Shown piece after piece: positions 17,192-25,871 of a stretch of DNA of 64,000 nt. This stretch comes from CAWGGS01 sp963822095. GTDB taxonomy: Bacteria > Desulfobacterota > Desulfobulbia > Desulfobulbales > Desulfocapsaceae. Where the stretch lies: contig CAWGGS010000071.1 in the NCBI GenBank assembly GCA_963822095.1, positions 62,001 to 126,000 of the forward strand, read 5' to 3'. Made by a program: the position numbers and the translations under genes. Under the pieces are notes generated by a model. That model worked only from the letters and a program-made list of their open reading frames with translations. It ran no database searches and was not told where the DNA came from. How positions within the stretch are numbered: the first letter of the stretch is position 1; each line of letters starts with the position of its first letter.

Positions 17192-17222
17192 ACTATAATA
17201 GCAAAGAGATTACTATTATAGT
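17192..17222. promoter_or_regulatory. Candidate IclR operator between divergent genes
   Basis: ACTATAATAG (17192-17201) and CTATTATAGT (17213-17222) are perfect complements with an 11-nt spacer; the two arms are centred one helical repeat pair apart. It sits 27 nt above the iclR start and 66 nt above the aminomutase-like start. Its position in a divergent promoter next to an IclR gene makes an autoregulatory operator likely, though the AT-rich arms may also contain the -10 elements. Confidence 0.55.
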
Positions 17223-17288
17223 TAAAATTGCAGATTTTGCCATGAATGTCAATTGCTAATTTTTATAACCTCTTCAGGAGAGCCGGGA

Positions 17289-19748
17289 ATGGCGCCAAAC
17301 GACACAGCACTGCGGATAGTGTACCAAAATTCAGGGGAAGAGGTACAGGTGGATCTTAAAGAAGTAACTGCTGCTCTTGTACAATACTTCGAGCATCTGG
17401 CGGTCCGGCCTCTTATAGATAGTGGGTTTTCTCGACTAATTGGTGAGGGAGATGGGCATACCAAGCTGGGAAGACTCATAGCTGCCTGTGCTTATGAAAC
17501 TGATACAGAGCGCTTTTTAAGGGAGTTGCTTGCACAACTGGGCCGTGCCGACGGCAGCACAAGGATTGCCATAAATGGTGTTGAGATGCCGCATCTTCTT
17601 CTTATGGCTATCCTTGAAGTAGTGCTTCCCGGCGATCATTTTATTTCAGTCAAGAACACCGAACAGCTTGAAAAACTAACGAATATAAAATTACAGGAAT
17701 CAGATCGGGCCGATATGCAGAAGGTTATAGACACCTATCCGGTACGGCTTTCCATGCATACTGTCCGGCAGATGCGGGTTTCTGCCAATGTTTCCTATCA
17801 GTATCTCCCGTTTATTGAAGAACTTGACACAATTGGCCATACCAATACCTGGATCGGTCAGTTTCACCAGGGATTGCTGGAACAGATGTACCAGAACCGG
17901 GTTATTTTTCTGCTCAATATGAGCTGCCCGGTCTATTGCAGGTTCTGTTTCCGTAAGCATAAAGAGGCACGGAACCAGAAAAATCCAACTCCGGATGATG
18001 TGGCTGAAGCAATTGAGCACGTGAAAAACTCCCCATCTATTAAGGAGATTGTCATCACCGGCGGTGATCCTTTTCTGAACCGTGCAAATATGGCAAGTGC
18101 CATTGACGGCCTTATGGAAGTGGAGCATGTCCAGTCTCTCCGGCTGGCGACACGATCTATTTCCTACTATCCTCATATGTTTCTGGCCGAAGACGGGAAG
18201 CTGCTGAATTATTTTAAACGAAAGAATCTTGAACTGCAGGACTTTGGCAAGCGAATAGAGGTGGCTACTCATTTTATCCATCCCGATGAGATTTCTCCGC
18301 AGTCTCTGATGATCATATCTGAGCTGGTCAAGGCTGGTATAGCGGTTTATGTGCAGACGCCTTTTCTCAAAGACTGCAACGATAAAGGGCCTGAACTGGT
18401 ACGACTCTTCAGCCTGCTAAGAGGTGCCGGGGCGGAACTGCACTATATCTATATCCCGTGCAGCCCGATTCACGGTAACAGCATTTACTGGTCACCAATT
18501 TCAAAAGGATTGGAAGTGGGCAGGTTTCTCAGAGCGCACCTTTCCGACCGTGTTGTGCCGAGAATCTGTACAGCCACTCCCATTGGTAAGATGGACTGGA
18601 ATTCAAGCGGCTGGGCGGTTGAACCTGTTGCTGAAAACGATAATTTTATTTGGATACGTAGCCCGTACACTCCTGATTATTTTAAAGAATTTGCTCCTGT
18701 TGCCAACGAGCTGGAGAATATTCGTGTCAATGAAGAAGGTACTATCGATATCCAGTATATGGCCAGATTGGGTGATGAATCGCTCTTTTTCGGTTCTCGC
18801 CCATTACGGCTGGGAGTGCGGGTGTTTGAAGCGGAAACCACAGATGCCGTGATGGAGGAGGTGCTTCGTAAAGAGAAACTGGCACCGTCACTTGTTGATA
18901 CCGGGTCACCGCATATTTCACGAGTGCATGAAACACGGATTGAGGTTGATGTCAATGTCGGTGAGCTGGAACTCAACGCTATCTGTTCCGATGAACGAAT
19001 AACCGATGTCGTCATTATTTCAGAGACGGACGCGATTGACTCACTCTTTGCTGTAAGACGAATCCTCAAAGTGCTTGATGATGTTCCGCAGGTGAACGCC
19101 ATCAGGCTGCGTAGCCGAAAATTCAACTATGAACCGCAGAGTTACAGTGCCGAGGTTATCGATTGCCTCGCTGCTTTCAACAGATTGAGCCTCGTCAATC
19201 CCAAGAGGTTGGAAATTGAGACTCAGTTTCTTGTCCCCGAAGAATTCACTGCTGAACATGGCCGTATAACCAAACTTTTGCGTAACAGAGGGATTACAGT
19301 CTATAACAATACGCCGCTGCTGGGCCGGATAAACGATACCCCGGAGACCATACATCTTCTTGCCTATCAGTGCCGGCAGGCCGGAATTGAGTTCCACCAT
19401 CTCTATATAGCGGGATTACCGCTGCAGAATTGGTGGAACGCAAATAATCCCGTAGCCCTCTATGATGTGGTTGATATTGCCACACGGGTGAGGCGCGATG
19501 GCAGCGGTCGCGAAGTTCCCCGTTACATTATCCGGACAGCAGCAGGAGAAGCAGATTTTGGTCTTGCAACAGAAATTATTGGGGAAGGTGACGCTCTCAA
19601 GATCAAGCTGCTCCCCTATGATCGAAGGTATTATGAAGGTATTAGAGCTGATTTTTCATGGCCTGCAGGAGTTCAGGAAGCAGATGACGGTCACCCCATA
19701 GCTGAGATAACAGGTCTAGTCAAGACCACCGACTTTGCCCTGTCCTGA
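17289..19748 (+). CDS. Double-length lysine-2,3-aminomutase-like radical SAM protein
   Basis: 819 residues from the ATG at 17289 (AGGAGAG 7 nt before it), about twice the length of KamA. The first half is a KamA-type enzyme: C213, C217 and C220 form CxxxCxxC for the 4Fe-4S/SAM cluster, GGDP follows (VITGGDPFL), and K434 (TPIGKMDW) is at the place of the PLP lysine, although the usual GGGGK is lost. The residues aligned with the two aspartates that bind the lysine side chain in clostridial aminomutase are C391 and C427. So the substrate is probably not lysine. The second half (about 555-790) repeats the barrel pattern without cysteine cluster or PLP lysine. It starts a plus-strand pair with the M23-type gene. 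Confidence 0.8.
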   Translation: MAPNDTALRIVYQNSGEEVQVDLKEVTAALVQYFEHLAVRPLIDSGFSRLIGEGDGHTKLGRLIAACAYETDTERFLRELLAQLGRADGSTRIAINGVEMPHLLLMAILEVVLPGDHFISVKNTEQLEKLTNIKLQESDRADMQKVIDTYPVRLSMHTVRQMRVSANVSYQYLPFIEELDTIGHTNTWIGQFHQGLLEQMYQNRVIFLLNMSCPVYCRFCFRKHKEARNQKNPTPDDVAEAIEHVKNSPSIKEIVITGGDPFLNRANMASAIDGLMEVEHVQSLRLATRSISYYPHMFLAEDGKLLNYFKRKNLELQDFGKRIEVATHFIHPDEISPQSLMIISELVKAGIAVYVQTPFLKDCNDKGPELVRLFSLLRGAGAELHYIYIPCSPIHGNSIYWSPISKGLEVGRFLRAHLSDRVVPRICTATPIGKMDWNSSGWAVEPVAENDNFIWIRSPYTPDYFKEFAPVANELENIRVNEEGTIDIQYMARLGDESLFFGSRPLRLGVRVFEAETTDAVMEEVLRKEKLAPSLVDTGSPHISRVHETRIEVDVNVGELELNAICSDERITDVVIISETDAIDSLFAVRRILKVLDDVPQVNAIRLRSRKFNYEPQSYSAEVIDCLAAFNRLSLVNPKRLEIETQFLVPEEFTAEHGRITKLLRNRGITVYNNTPLLGRINDTPETIHLLAYQCRQAGIEFHHLYIAGLPLQNWWNANNPVALYDVVDIATRVRRDGSGREVPRYIIRTAAGEADFGLATEIIGEGDALKIKLLPYDRRYYEGIRADFSWPAGVQEADDGHPIAEITGLVKTTDFALS

Positions 19749-19757
19749 AGAAAAATC

Positions 19758-20423
19758 ATGCACTATCCATTTTTACTGTATAGCAGAAAAGTTAACCAGC
19801 AGCAGATTTTTAAAGATTTGACAGGAGATCCATATATTGCCGACCTGTCACCCGGCAGCGCTCTCTTAGATAACATAGACATGAGGGATCAGAAGAAATT
19901 TCAGAAAATTCTTGAGGAAAAAATGGGGGATGAGCACAGCTGGGGGGTGGCCTCATATTTAGAAAACAGAGCTTCGCTCCTCTCGGCTTGTCCGCAAATG
20001 GTTACTGAAAAGAGATTTATTCATCTCGGCCTTGATATAATTGTTCCGTTAGGCACACCTCTCAATGCTCCGCTTGATGCTGTAGTTGCTGAGACGGGGT
20101 ATGAGAGCGGAGAAGGAAATTACGGCAGCTTTGTGCTGCTCAGACATTCAAGTCCGCACTTTACAACTTTTTACAGCTTTTATGGCCATCTTCGCCGCAG
20201 CAGTCTTCCAAAGACCGGCAGCAGTTTCAATGCTGGTGAACCTTTTGCACAGATTGGTGATTTCGACGAGAACGGTAATTGGTTCTATCACACCCACCTG
20301 CAAATCCTTACCGAGAAGGGATTTGGGCAAGGCTATATATCAAAAGGTTATTGCAGTGAGAACGACCTTAAAGATATGGATGCTCTCTGCCCCTCTCCCA
20401 TTCCCCTGTTCAAAGTTTTTTAG
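19758..20423 (+). CDS. M23-type (LytM-like) metallopeptidase-fold protein
   Basis: A 221-residue protein with no signal peptide or membrane helix. The zinc ligands of the M23 fold are all present: H89 and D93 in HLGLD, H144 in FYGHL, and H178/H180 in FYHTHLQI. Classical M23 enzymes cut peptidoglycan cross-links outside the cytoplasm; a cytoplasmic M23-like protein next to an amino-acid mutase instead recalls M23 domains fused to aminotransferase and kinase domains in some metabolic proteins, whose role is unknown. It starts 9 nt after the aminomutase-like gene and is surely co-transcribed with it. Confidence 0.75.
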   Translation: MHYPFLLYSRKVNQQQIFKDLTGDPYIADLSPGSALLDNIDMRDQKKFQKILEEKMGDEHSWGVASYLENRASLLSACPQMVTEKRFIHLGLDIIVPLGTPLNAPLDAVVAETGYESGEGNYGSFVLLRHSSPHFTTFYSFYGHLRRSSLPKTGSSFNAGEPFAQIGDFDENGNWFYHTHLQILTEKGFGQGYISKGYCSENDLKDMDALCPSPIPLFKVF

Positions 20424-20619
20424 CGAACTGCAGTCAAACTAGAGGCCAACTGGGTTGGTCGATATGGCAATACCTTTTCGCCAATCCCCACGAGTTGGAC
20501 CTTGGCAGGAGAAAAAGAGGGTCTTCCAGAATAAGCGTACGTATCTAAAACCCGGGAAGCGATGACCTGCGCCGGGTTGCTACTTTTAGCTTTACTAAAG
20601 TACGCTCACAAACCGAATG
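20424..20619. other. Gene-free right end of the island
   Basis: No gene is seen. The stretch holds a 73-bp palindromic element (20534-20606) related to the dispersed repeat family and then runs directly into the yjbQ 3' remnant. The exact junction between island and remnant cannot be placed from sequence alone; no direct repeat or attachment-like core was found. Confidence 0.45.
20534..20606. repeat. Short palindromic repeat element D
   Basis: 73 bp with inverted ends AGCGTAC (20534-20540) and GTACGCT (20600-20606) and an inner inverted repeat AACCCGG/CCGGGTT. Its left end, AGCGTACGTATCTAAAAC then CCGGGAAGC, resembles the reversed right end of the element at 1815-1923. It lies a few bases before the yjbQ 3' remnant, at the right boundary of the island. 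Confidence 0.5.
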
Positions 20620-20620
20620 A

Positions 20621-20737
20621 TCCGAAAAAGAGACTGATGGCTTGCTCACTCCGCGAGAAGACCTTGTTCCCCGAAATTACGTTGTGTTCGATGGACGCAG
20701 AAAGAAGCGGGTGCTGGTCAATATTATGGGTGAGTAA
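20621..20737 (+). pseudogene. 3' remnant of a yjbQ gene
   Basis: The frame ending at the TAA at 20735-20737 encodes FDGRRKKRVLVNIMGE, which matches the C-terminus of the intact YjbQ (FDGRRRKRVLVKIIGE) at 13 of 16 residues. Upstream of 20687 the frame stays open back to a TGA at 20618-20620 but only scattered residues (a TDG triplet) resemble YjbQ, so this part is decayed or replaced. Orientation and order agree with the 5' remnant at 7218-7286; the middle of the gene, roughly 90 codons, is missing. Confidence 0.75.
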
Positions 20738-20819
20738 AGAATAAGATATTATGAACGCATCGAAGAATGTTGGCAATGATGGAGGGGGAGGTATTTTCCC
20801 TAAGCCTTTTAAGATACAC

Positions 20820-21815
20820 TCAAATCGATTGTGGCAAGGCAACCGATTTTTGTTGAGCTTTGAAAAACGGCATGATCATATCACCGGCAGCCCTGGTGCT
20901 TGAGACCATCTGGGTGAGGACAGAATGGGAGCCGTTGGTTCCCATTTGGATAAGTTCCCAGCATTCAGGAGCGTCAATAATAGCTTTCATAAACGCAAGG
21001 TGTTGGGTATGTCCTGTTTTGCGGGCAATAACATGACCAAAAATCTGACACCCTAACAGGGCCAGGTCACCTATAAGGTCTAAGACCTTATGGCGAATAA
21101 ATTCGTCATCGAAACGAAGACCATCTTCATTGAGAATGGATTTTCTATTCCAGTGAATGGCAATAACATTTTCCAGTGTTCCGCCAAGGGCTAAGCCGTT
21201 TGCCCAGAGTTCTTCAACCTGCTCCACATATCCGAAGGTCCTTGCCCGACTGATTTCCTTTATAAATCGATCTGAATTGACATTGAGGCTGTATTTCTGT
21301 GATTTAATGAGTGTGTCGTCGAAACAGATCTCTCCGGTTATTTTAAATCCGTCGTAAGGTTCAACACAAATCGTCCTGTCCCCGTCAACGTACTCAAATT
21401 TTTTGGTAATCCTAAGGACTTTTCTGAGGCCATCCTGCTTTTTCAGGCCTGATTTTTTCAATAGATGAATAAAGGGCGCAGCGCTCCCGTCCATGATCGG
21501 AACCTCCGCTGCGTCAAGCTCAATAATTGCATTGTCAACGCCGAATCCTTTGAGTGCCGCCATGAGATGTTCCGTGGTCGATACCCGGATTTGGTCCTGT
21601 CCGATGGTGGTTGCCAGTCGGGTATCGATAACTTTATCCATATGTGCATCTATATGGGTTCCTTCCAACAAATCGGATCTGAAAAATCGTATACCATTAT
21701 TAATGGGGGCCGGTTTGATGGTCAGGTTTACGGTTCTTCCGGTATGCAAGCCGACACCACAACAATTGACTGCTTTTTTAAGGGTATATTGGTGCGGGTC
21801 GATTAGAAGACGCAT
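20820..21815 (-). CDS. lpxC: UDP-3-O-acyl-N-acetylglucosamine deacetylase LpxC
   Basis: A 331-residue LpxC, the zinc enzyme of the committed step of lipid A synthesis. Visible motifs are CGVGLHTGR at the N-terminus, STTEHLMAALKGFGVDN with its zinc histidine, AAEVPIMDGSAAPF, and HKVLDLIGDLALLG with two further ligand positions. The C-terminus is slightly longer than in E. coli. It is alone on its strand here, with a 243-nt gap to lpxK upstream. Confidence 0.95.
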   Translation of the reverse strand: MRLLIDPHQYTLKKAVNCCGVGLHTGRTVNLTIKPAPINNGIRFFRSDLLEGTHIDAHMDKVIDTRLATTIGQDQIRVSTTEHLMAALKGFGVDNAIIELDAAEVPIMDGSAAPFIHLLKKSGLKKQDGLRKVLRITKKFEYVDGDRTICVEPYDGFKITGEICFDDTLIKSQKYSLNVNSDRFIKEISRARTFGYVEQVEELWANGLALGGTLENVIAIHWNRKSILNEDGLRFDDEFIRHKVLDLIGDLALLGCQIFGHVIARKTGHTQHLAFMKAIIDAPECWELIQMGTNGSHSVLTQMVSSTRAAGDMIMPFFKAQQKSVALPQSI

Positions 21816-22058
21816 ATCAGAAACCTTTGTTGAAAAATTTTATAAATAATTGCAAAGTTATAGACTTCCAAAAGTAATGCAAAAAACAGGCCATTTTTCT
21901 TGAAGAAGAATATTAGAATTTAAAAATAAAAAATCACATAAAAACAGGAAAGTAATACATATCTACTCTGATACGAAACTGAGCACTAGCTGTGTTGAAA
22001 ATGACACATGAGGGGAAATCAACACGATATTTTGACCACACGTATCCAATTTTATTTA

Positions 22059-23132
22059 TTACGGTTCCAGGCAAAATAAGTTATTCTTTTGCGCTACTTT
22101 TTCAAGAATAAAAGCGGGAAAGGTTTTTTCTATATTGACAGTCATTGTCAGGATGTAAACCGGAAGTGAGAATTGAAAGGATTGTAGCTTAACCATATCT
22201 TTTTCTGTAGTAATGAGCGCTCGGGCTCCGTTTTCTTTAGCTGAAGATACTATTTTTTTAATGAGTTGGCGATCGTAAATTTGATGGTCTTGTAATGCTG
22301 TAAACCCATTCACCTTAAATCCGCAGCTGGTAAGTGTTTCATAAAACCGATCCGGGTTAGCAATTCCGCAAAAACCGCAGACAGGCGAGGGAATGTCGTT
22401 GAATGACGAAAGTGAATGATCCTTTAGACTCTTAATTTTAAAAGGTGTATATGAGCTGAAAAAAACAGGTTTATCGGGATATTTATTGTAAAGACGGCCC
22501 CGAAAATTTTCTGAATGGGAACGCAGTTCATCTTGCACTCCTGTCAGGACGAAGGCATGGGCTCTTTGGAGAGAGGATTGAGGCTCCCGTAGGTCTCCAC
22601 CGGGGAAGACTCGCTTGTTGCCTAAAGGCGAAGCTGCGTTGAAAAGGACCAGGTCTAAATCCCTGGCAACCGCCAAATGTTGAAATCCATCATCGAGAAT
22701 CAAAACATTGCTGTTGAAATGAGTTATTGCATATCGGCAGGGGAGGGCTCGGATCTTTCCGGTGAGTATAGGTACTCCGGCGAGTGTCCTCGCTAACAGA
22801 ACAGGCTCGTCTCCTGCCTGCAATGGATCCATCAATACTGTTTCGCCATCGGAGACTATGTTTATCCTCTCCCGCGAACGTCCTCTATAACCTCTGCTGA
22901 TAATCGCCGGGCTGAAGTTATTTTCTAATAGCAAGTGAGCTATATAGCAGACAAACGGTGTTTTTCCTGTACCTCCCATGGTCAGGTTCCCAACCGAAAT
23001 TACTGGAACATCCATTTGGGTACTCTTTAGTAAGCCGCTCCTATACAGACGCGTTCTCAGTCTCATAATAAGTCCATAGAGAGGACTTAATGGACGCCCA
23101 AAGTAATACAATCCGCCTAAGATATCAGCCAT
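22059..23132 (-). CDS. lpxK: Tetraacyldisaccharide 4'-kinase LpxK
   Basis: A 357-residue membrane-associated kinase that phosphorylates the lipid A disaccharide at the 4' position. The P-loop VGNLTMGGTGKTPFV lies near residues 46-60, and the downstream ISRGYRGR and LILDDGFQH blocks are characteristic of LpxK. It is transcribed toward lpxC and divergently from the Gfo/Idh-lpxB-Smr genes, making this a lipid A neighbourhood. Confidence 0.95.
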   Translation of the reverse strand: MADILGGLYYFGRPLSPLYGLIMRLRTRLYRSGLLKSTQMDVPVISVGNLTMGGTGKTPFVCYIAHLLLENNFSPAIISRGYRGRSRERINIVSDGETVLMDPLQAGDEPVLLARTLAGVPILTGKIRALPCRYAITHFNSNVLILDDGFQHLAVARDLDLVLFNAASPLGNKRVFPGGDLREPQSSLQRAHAFVLTGVQDELRSHSENFRGRLYNKYPDKPVFFSSYTPFKIKSLKDHSLSSFNDIPSPVCGFCGIANPDRFYETLTSCGFKVNGFTALQDHQIYDRQLIKKIVSSAKENGARALITTEKDMVKLQSFQFSLPVYILTMTVNIEKTFPAFILEKVAQKNNLFCLEP

Positions 23133-23443
23133 ACTCTTTTCAGAAGGATTTTTTACAATAGCACCTTGAAATATTCTTGGGAAAATATTTCTCTTCCATT
23201 TTCAGCCAATGATGCGTTAAAAGACAACTATCATGTTTACAAGGTTTCCGCTCGTATTTTTCCGGTTGATTTTTTTGTGAGTGGAATCTATTTAAAATTC
23301 TGAAGTCATGAAGGCTTATTTCGGGATTTATATTGGAACATATGGTAGCATGCCCACCTGTTTCATACGTCGAATAGAAAAATAATAGGCATAGATGGAG
23401 CTTCCAGAATGGCTTTATCTATTCCGTATTTGCTGTGATATCA
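23133..23443. other. Divergent promoter region between lpxK and the Gfo/Idh gene
   Basis: About 310 bases with no coding frame of note and no strong hairpin. It must contain the promoters of both lpxK (minus) and the Gfo/Idh-lpxB-Smr operon (plus). Confidence 0.4.
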
Positions 23444-24427
23444 ATGGATAAAATAAAAGTCGGAGTGATCGGAGTAGGCTATCTCGGCAGGTTTCATGCC
23501 CAGAAATATGCTGCAATGCAGGAGGTGGAATTGGTTGGTGTGGTTGATACCGATCAGGACTGCGCCAACCGTATAGCATCGGAATGCTCATGTCGACCTT
23601 TTTACGACTATTCAGAACTTCTTCCTTTGGTTGATGCGGTATCGATTGTCGTACCAACGGTGAGTCATTACCAGGTTGCCCTTGCCTGCATTGATTCCGG
23701 AGTCGACATGTTGCTTGAAAAGCCGATGACGGTAACCCTGGATGAAGCGGATACTTTAATCAAGAGAGCAGAAGAAAAGAATCTTGTTTTCCAGATTGGA
23801 CATCTTGAACGTTTCAATGCTGCCGTACAGGCAATGGAGCCCTTTTTAACCACCCCGGTCTTTATCGAAAGCAATCGTATCTCCACCTATAAGAACAGGG
23901 GAGTGGATGTCGATGTTGTCCTGGATCTCATGATACACGATATAGATATTATCCTTAATATCGTTAAGTCTCCTCTCTTGATGATCCACACAGTTGGCGC
24001 CCCGGTGGTAACGGGATCAACCGATATTGCCAACGCGAGATTGATCTTTGAAAACGGTGCCACTGCAAATGTTACGGTCAGTAGAATATCCCGGACAAAT
24101 ATCCGAAAAATGAGGATATTCCAACCTGGATCCTATATAAATGTCGACTTTGCCAAAAAAAAGGTGATGACGATTCACCTCACCGATGAACTCTTGGAAA
24201 GTGGTATGCCTCGACAAGAGGTGGCCATTGAGGCCTTCGCGGATCACGATGCACTGAAAAGCGAAATTGAACACTTTCTCGGAAATGTCAAAAATCGCAC
24301 GCGCCCATCGGTCTCAGGGCATGAAGGAAGAAGAGCGCTTGAGGTGGCTCTCCAAGTCATCAATCAGATCAATGAGCATCAAAAACTTGATGCCTTCAAA
24401 CAGATTCTTGCCGCCCAGAAAAAATGA
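23444..24427 (+). CDS. Gfo/Idh/MocA family oxidoreductase
   Basis: A 327-residue NAD(P)-dependent oxidoreductase from the ATG at 23444 (a GTG at 23435 is also possible). The N-terminal Rossmann motif is VGVIGVGYLGRFHAQKY; LEKPM is the family's catalytic-lysine motif; DLMIHDIDIIL marks the substrate domain. It overlaps lpxB by 4 nt (ATGA). Homologues occur in lipid A clusters of related bacteria, and one Gfo/Idh protein (GnnA) oxidises UDP-GlcNAc for amide-linked lipid A. A GnnA-like role is only a suggestion, since its partner aminotransferase GnnB is not seen here. Confidence 0.8.
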   Translation: MDKIKVGVIGVGYLGRFHAQKYAAMQEVELVGVVDTDQDCANRIASECSCRPFYDYSELLPLVDAVSIVVPTVSHYQVALACIDSGVDMLLEKPMTVTLDEADTLIKRAEEKNLVFQIGHLERFNAAVQAMEPFLTTPVFIESNRISTYKNRGVDVDVVLDLMIHDIDIILNIVKSPLLMIHTVGAPVVTGSTDIANARLIFENGATANVTVSRISRTNIRKMRIFQPGSYINVDFAKKKVMTIHLTDELLESGMPRQEVAIEAFADHDALKSEIEHFLGNVKNRTRPSVSGHEGRRALEVALQVINQINEHQKLDAFKQILAAQKK

Positions 24428-25581
24428 ACGGTCCCGTAATGATCGTTGCCGGAGAAGCCTCCGGAGATCTCCATGGCGCTAATCTGGTCAGGGCCATGCA
24501 GAAAAAAAATCCCGAACTCCTTTTCTATGGTATGGGGGGGACCGAGCTTGCCGCTGCCGGGGTAGAAATTCTTTTTGATGCAAAGAAAATTGCAGTTGTA
24601 GGTGTTGTCGAAGTGTTGGGCCACCTCGCAGATATAGTTTCCGCTCGTACCATATTGAAAAAAAGGATGCGCAAAGATCGTCCGTCTCTCCTCATCCTCA
24701 TCGACTTTCCCGACTTCAATCTGATGCTTGCCAAAAAAGCCAAAAAATACGGAATTCCTGTATTTTATTATGTGAGTCCGCAGGTATGGGCATGGCGATC
24801 AGGTAGGGTTAAAACCATTGAAAAACTGGTTGACAGGATTGGTGTAATCCTTCCTTTTGAAGAGCAGTTTTATCGTGACAGGGGGGTCGAGGCTCGTTAT
24901 GTCGGCCATCCTCTTCTGGATTCGGTTACCGTTTCAATGAGCAGAGATGCCTTTTGCAACCGTTATGAAATAGATCCCGACCATAAGATCGTAGGGATCC
25001 TTCCCGGAAGCCGGAAAAAAGAAATCTCAGCACTATTGCCGACATTTCTTGAGGCTGCGAAGAGGATGCAGCAAAAGTATCAGAAGCATATTGTCTTTTT
25101 GATTTCACTTGCTCCGACGATCTCCGAAGAAGAGCTGAGAGCAAACGGATTTGACGACTATCGTGAGTTTGTTGATATTCGGATAATCAGGCAGAATAGG
25201 TATGATATGATGGCTGCCTGTGATGCTGCGGTTGCTGCATCCGGGACTGTAACTCTGGAACTTGCAATCTTGAATGTGCCGATGGTTGTTGTCTATAAGG
25301 TCTCACCCCAAACCTATTATCTTGGTAAACTCCTGGTTAAAAGCAAATACTTCTCTTTGGTTAATCTTATAGCTGGTGGTCCGGTTGTGCCGGAACTCCT
25401 TCAGGAACAGGGAAATCCCGGGAGTATAGAAGTTGAGTTGGCCTTTCTTCTTTTCGATGAGCATACCCGACAGAAGATGCAGGAAGGACTTCTGGCGGTT
25501 CGACAAAAACTCGGTGGTCCGGGAGCATCAGAGAAGGCAGCCCAACTTGCCTTCGAGGTTTTGGGTGAGTCCCGAGGGTGA
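24424..25581 (+). CDS. lpxB: Lipid-A-disaccharide synthase LpxB
   Basis: A 385-residue glycosyltransferase (GT19) that joins UDP-2,3-diacylglucosamine and lipid X. The motifs VAGEASGDLHGANLVRAM at the N-terminus, FYYVSPQVWAWRSGR and the nucleotide-binding LPGSRKKEI are all LpxB signatures. It starts within the stop of the Gfo/Idh gene, so the two are translationally coupled. Confidence 0.95.
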   Translation: MNGPVMIVAGEASGDLHGANLVRAMQKKNPELLFYGMGGTELAAAGVEILFDAKKIAVVGVVEVLGHLADIVSARTILKKRMRKDRPSLLILIDFPDFNLMLAKKAKKYGIPVFYYVSPQVWAWRSGRVKTIEKLVDRIGVILPFEEQFYRDRGVEARYVGHPLLDSVTVSMSRDAFCNRYEIDPDHKIVGILPGSRKKEISALLPTFLEAAKRMQQKYQKHIVFLISLAPTISEEELRANGFDDYREFVDIRIIRQNRYDMMAACDAAVAASGTVTLELAILNVPMVVVYKVSPQTYYLGKLLVKSKYFSLVNLIAGGPVVPELLQEQGNPGSIEVELAFLLFDEHTRQKMQEGLLAVRQKLGGPGASEKAAQLAFEVLGESRG

Positions 25582-25586
25582 TCGTG

Positions 25587-25871
25587 ATGGAAGATTTCAT
25601 GGAGCCGGTACCTCTCCTGATAGATGGTGTATTGGATCTGCATGCCTTTTCTCCCAAAGACTTGAAAAACCTGATTCCCGATTATTTGGAACAGTGTCGC
25701 TTCAGAGGAATTTTTCAGGTTAGGATTGTTCACGGAAAGGGCATGGGGGCTTTGAGACGTTCGACTCATGCAATTTTGAGTCGACTCGATTATGTTTGCT
25801 CATATCGTCTTGCCGGTCCTGATGCCGGAACCTGGGGAGCTACTCTAGTAGATCTGAATCCTCCAGCTTAA
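25587..25871 (+). CDS. Smr domain protein
   Basis: A 94-residue protein that is essentially one Smr domain: LDLHAFSPKDLKNL, VRIVHGKGMGALRR and the closing GATLVDL are the conserved blocks. Smr domains of MutS2-related proteins bind or nick nucleic acids. The ATG at 25587 follows a GAGGG site by 8 nt; a GTG at 25578 overlapping the lpxB stop is an alternative. Its end overlaps the convergent pseudouridine synthase gene by 32 nt. Confidence 0.85.
   Translation: MEDFMEPVPLLIDGVLDLHAFSPKDLKNLIPDYLEQCRFRGIFQVRIVHGKGMGALRRSTHAILSRLDYVCSYRLAGPDAGTWGATLVDLNPPA

Noticed and set aside
17700..18281. 193-codon minus-strand frame inside the aminomutase-like gene
   Set aside because: It is antisense to a clear conserved protein and has no recognisable motif.
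17289..19748. Calling the gene ablA (standard lysine 2,3-aminomutase partner of ablB)
   Set aside because: Double length, loss of both lysine-binding aspartates and of the GGGGK motif, and distance from ablB argue against the standard enzyme.
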